Below are positions 63,318 through 64,000 of a DNA stretch of 64,000 nucleotides, one piece after another (within the stretch, counting starts at the first letter, position 1; each line of letters starts with the position of its first letter). The stretch is from Colocasia esculenta (lineage: Eukaryota; Streptophyta; Magnoliopsida; Alismatales; Araceae). The notes under the pieces are model-generated. The model did not search any database. It saw nothing but the letters and a program-made list of their open reading frames with translations, and was not told the DNA's origin. The position numbers and the translations under genes are program-made. The stretch lies in NCBI GenBank assembly GCA_014218235.1, contig CM024760.1:70496961-70560960 (forward strand), read 5' to 3'.

Positions 63318-64000
63318 GCCCTCCCCCCTTAAAAGAATTTCGCCCCCGAAATTCAAGCCACACAAGAGGAAGAGACAGCAACACAGAGGTACAAAACTAC
63401 ACGTGCATCTCGCTCACCGGTCAACACACCCACTTGAGCATCGCTGCCAACAACATAAAACAGTGAGATCACCTTGTTCTTCAACCTCAGAACTCGGCAA
63501 TCCGCAAAGAACAGCAACACTCTGGTACTGCCAACCAGTGTCATCACTAACACACAGAAGCAAGGGAAATACACAACGCCGCAAGAAGAGTACCTCAACG
63601 ACAAAGACACATGGAACGCACCATGGTTAAAACCAACACTAGGGAACAAAACCTCCGATTAAGGAGCCAAACCATTTCCACAGCCCACTAGACTAACCAT
63701 AGTCCAGCGACAACACGTTTGTCCACCTCCACACATACCAGAGGAGAACTACACGGTCGTCCACACAGGTCCTCGTTACCGGACACTCACTAACTGCAGA
63801 CACCACAAGCTGCCAACACACGCAGCTACACACTCAAGCGGTCGGTCGGGTAACTCTCCCTGTGGGGCTTGACTAACGCGACACGCAAGGCACCAATCTG
63901 ACATACCGCATTAGCACAGCTCCCAAGCCAACACCAGAAGAATCTGCACAAAACTCGAAACTTTTCGAATTACTCACAATGCTTGGACTGGCACCAGGTA
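63318..64000 (-). mobile_element. Second G2 interior (3' end), tandem to the first
   Basis: Starts with the same PPT and repeats 58148-58830 nearly base for base (for example CACACAAGAGGAAGAGACAG). So LTR3 is followed by a second interior in the same orientation, a tandem element sharing an LTR. It continues beyond the window. Confidence 0.9.

Overview
The window is repeat-rich seed-plant nuclear DNA made almost wholly of nested LTR retrotransposons. I see no intact host gene, rRNA, tRNA or CRISPR array. A plant source follows from tRNA-iMet primer-binding sites (TGGTATCAGAGC), plant Ty1/Copia Gag-Pol signatures, Sirevirus-like polypurine tracts (AAAAAGGGGGAGA) and 3 kb Ty3/Gypsy-like LTRs. 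I cannot name the species. Element names (E1-E6 Copia, G1-G2 Gypsy, S1-S5 LTRs without an interior) are mine.

Layout. 1-5436: 3' part of E1 (+), with an intact third ORF (1346-3319) and its 3' LTR, inserted in LTR S1 (5437-7743). S1 abuts the gag of G1 (-), whose LTR (8165-9295 and 14124-15078) is split by a complete short Copia, E4 (9296-14118, TSD AACCC). G1 sits in the RNase H region of a decayed Copia, E5 (-; pol, gag and PBS 15084-19616). The E5 LTR runs from 19617 to 51380 and is split by solo LTR S2 (19866-23404, TSD ACAGT), LTR S3 (23483-46563, TSD ACACC) and solo LTR S4 (46840-49872, TSD GGAGA). S3 is split by the near-complete Copia E2 (-; 23997-43915, TSD CTAAA). E2 is in turn split inside RNase H by the gag-only Copia E3 (-; 30412-36919, TSD AGTTC). 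51381-51513 is a scrap of another Gypsy-type LTR, 51514-55237 is the 5' half of Copia E6 (-), and 55238-56455 holds a broken unidentified coding region. From 56456 a Gypsy-type element, G2, forms an LTR inverted repeat followed by a tandem LTR-interior-LTR-interior arrangement that leaves the window.

Two layers of non-coding structure stand out. First, the LTRs carry arrays of short CG-containing palindromes whose core is family-specific: GTCGAC with TGTCGACA, CTGTCGACAG or TTGTCGACAA flanks; ATCGAT or CGATTT; and paired TCGCGA inverted repeats in the Gypsy LTRs. In the Copia elements an array with the element's own LTR variant recurs inside the body, in the gag-pol linker, before ORF3, or downstream of gag in E3. 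Second, the 3' non-coding parts of E1, E2 and E3 share at least two stem-loop elements whose stems are kept by compensatory changes. The non-autonomous E3 has lost pol and ORF3 but keeps these structures, which suggests a cis function such as packaging, translation or priming. E2 lacks intact Gag and Pol frames while its ORF3 is open, so the elements are probably mobilised in trans, if at all.
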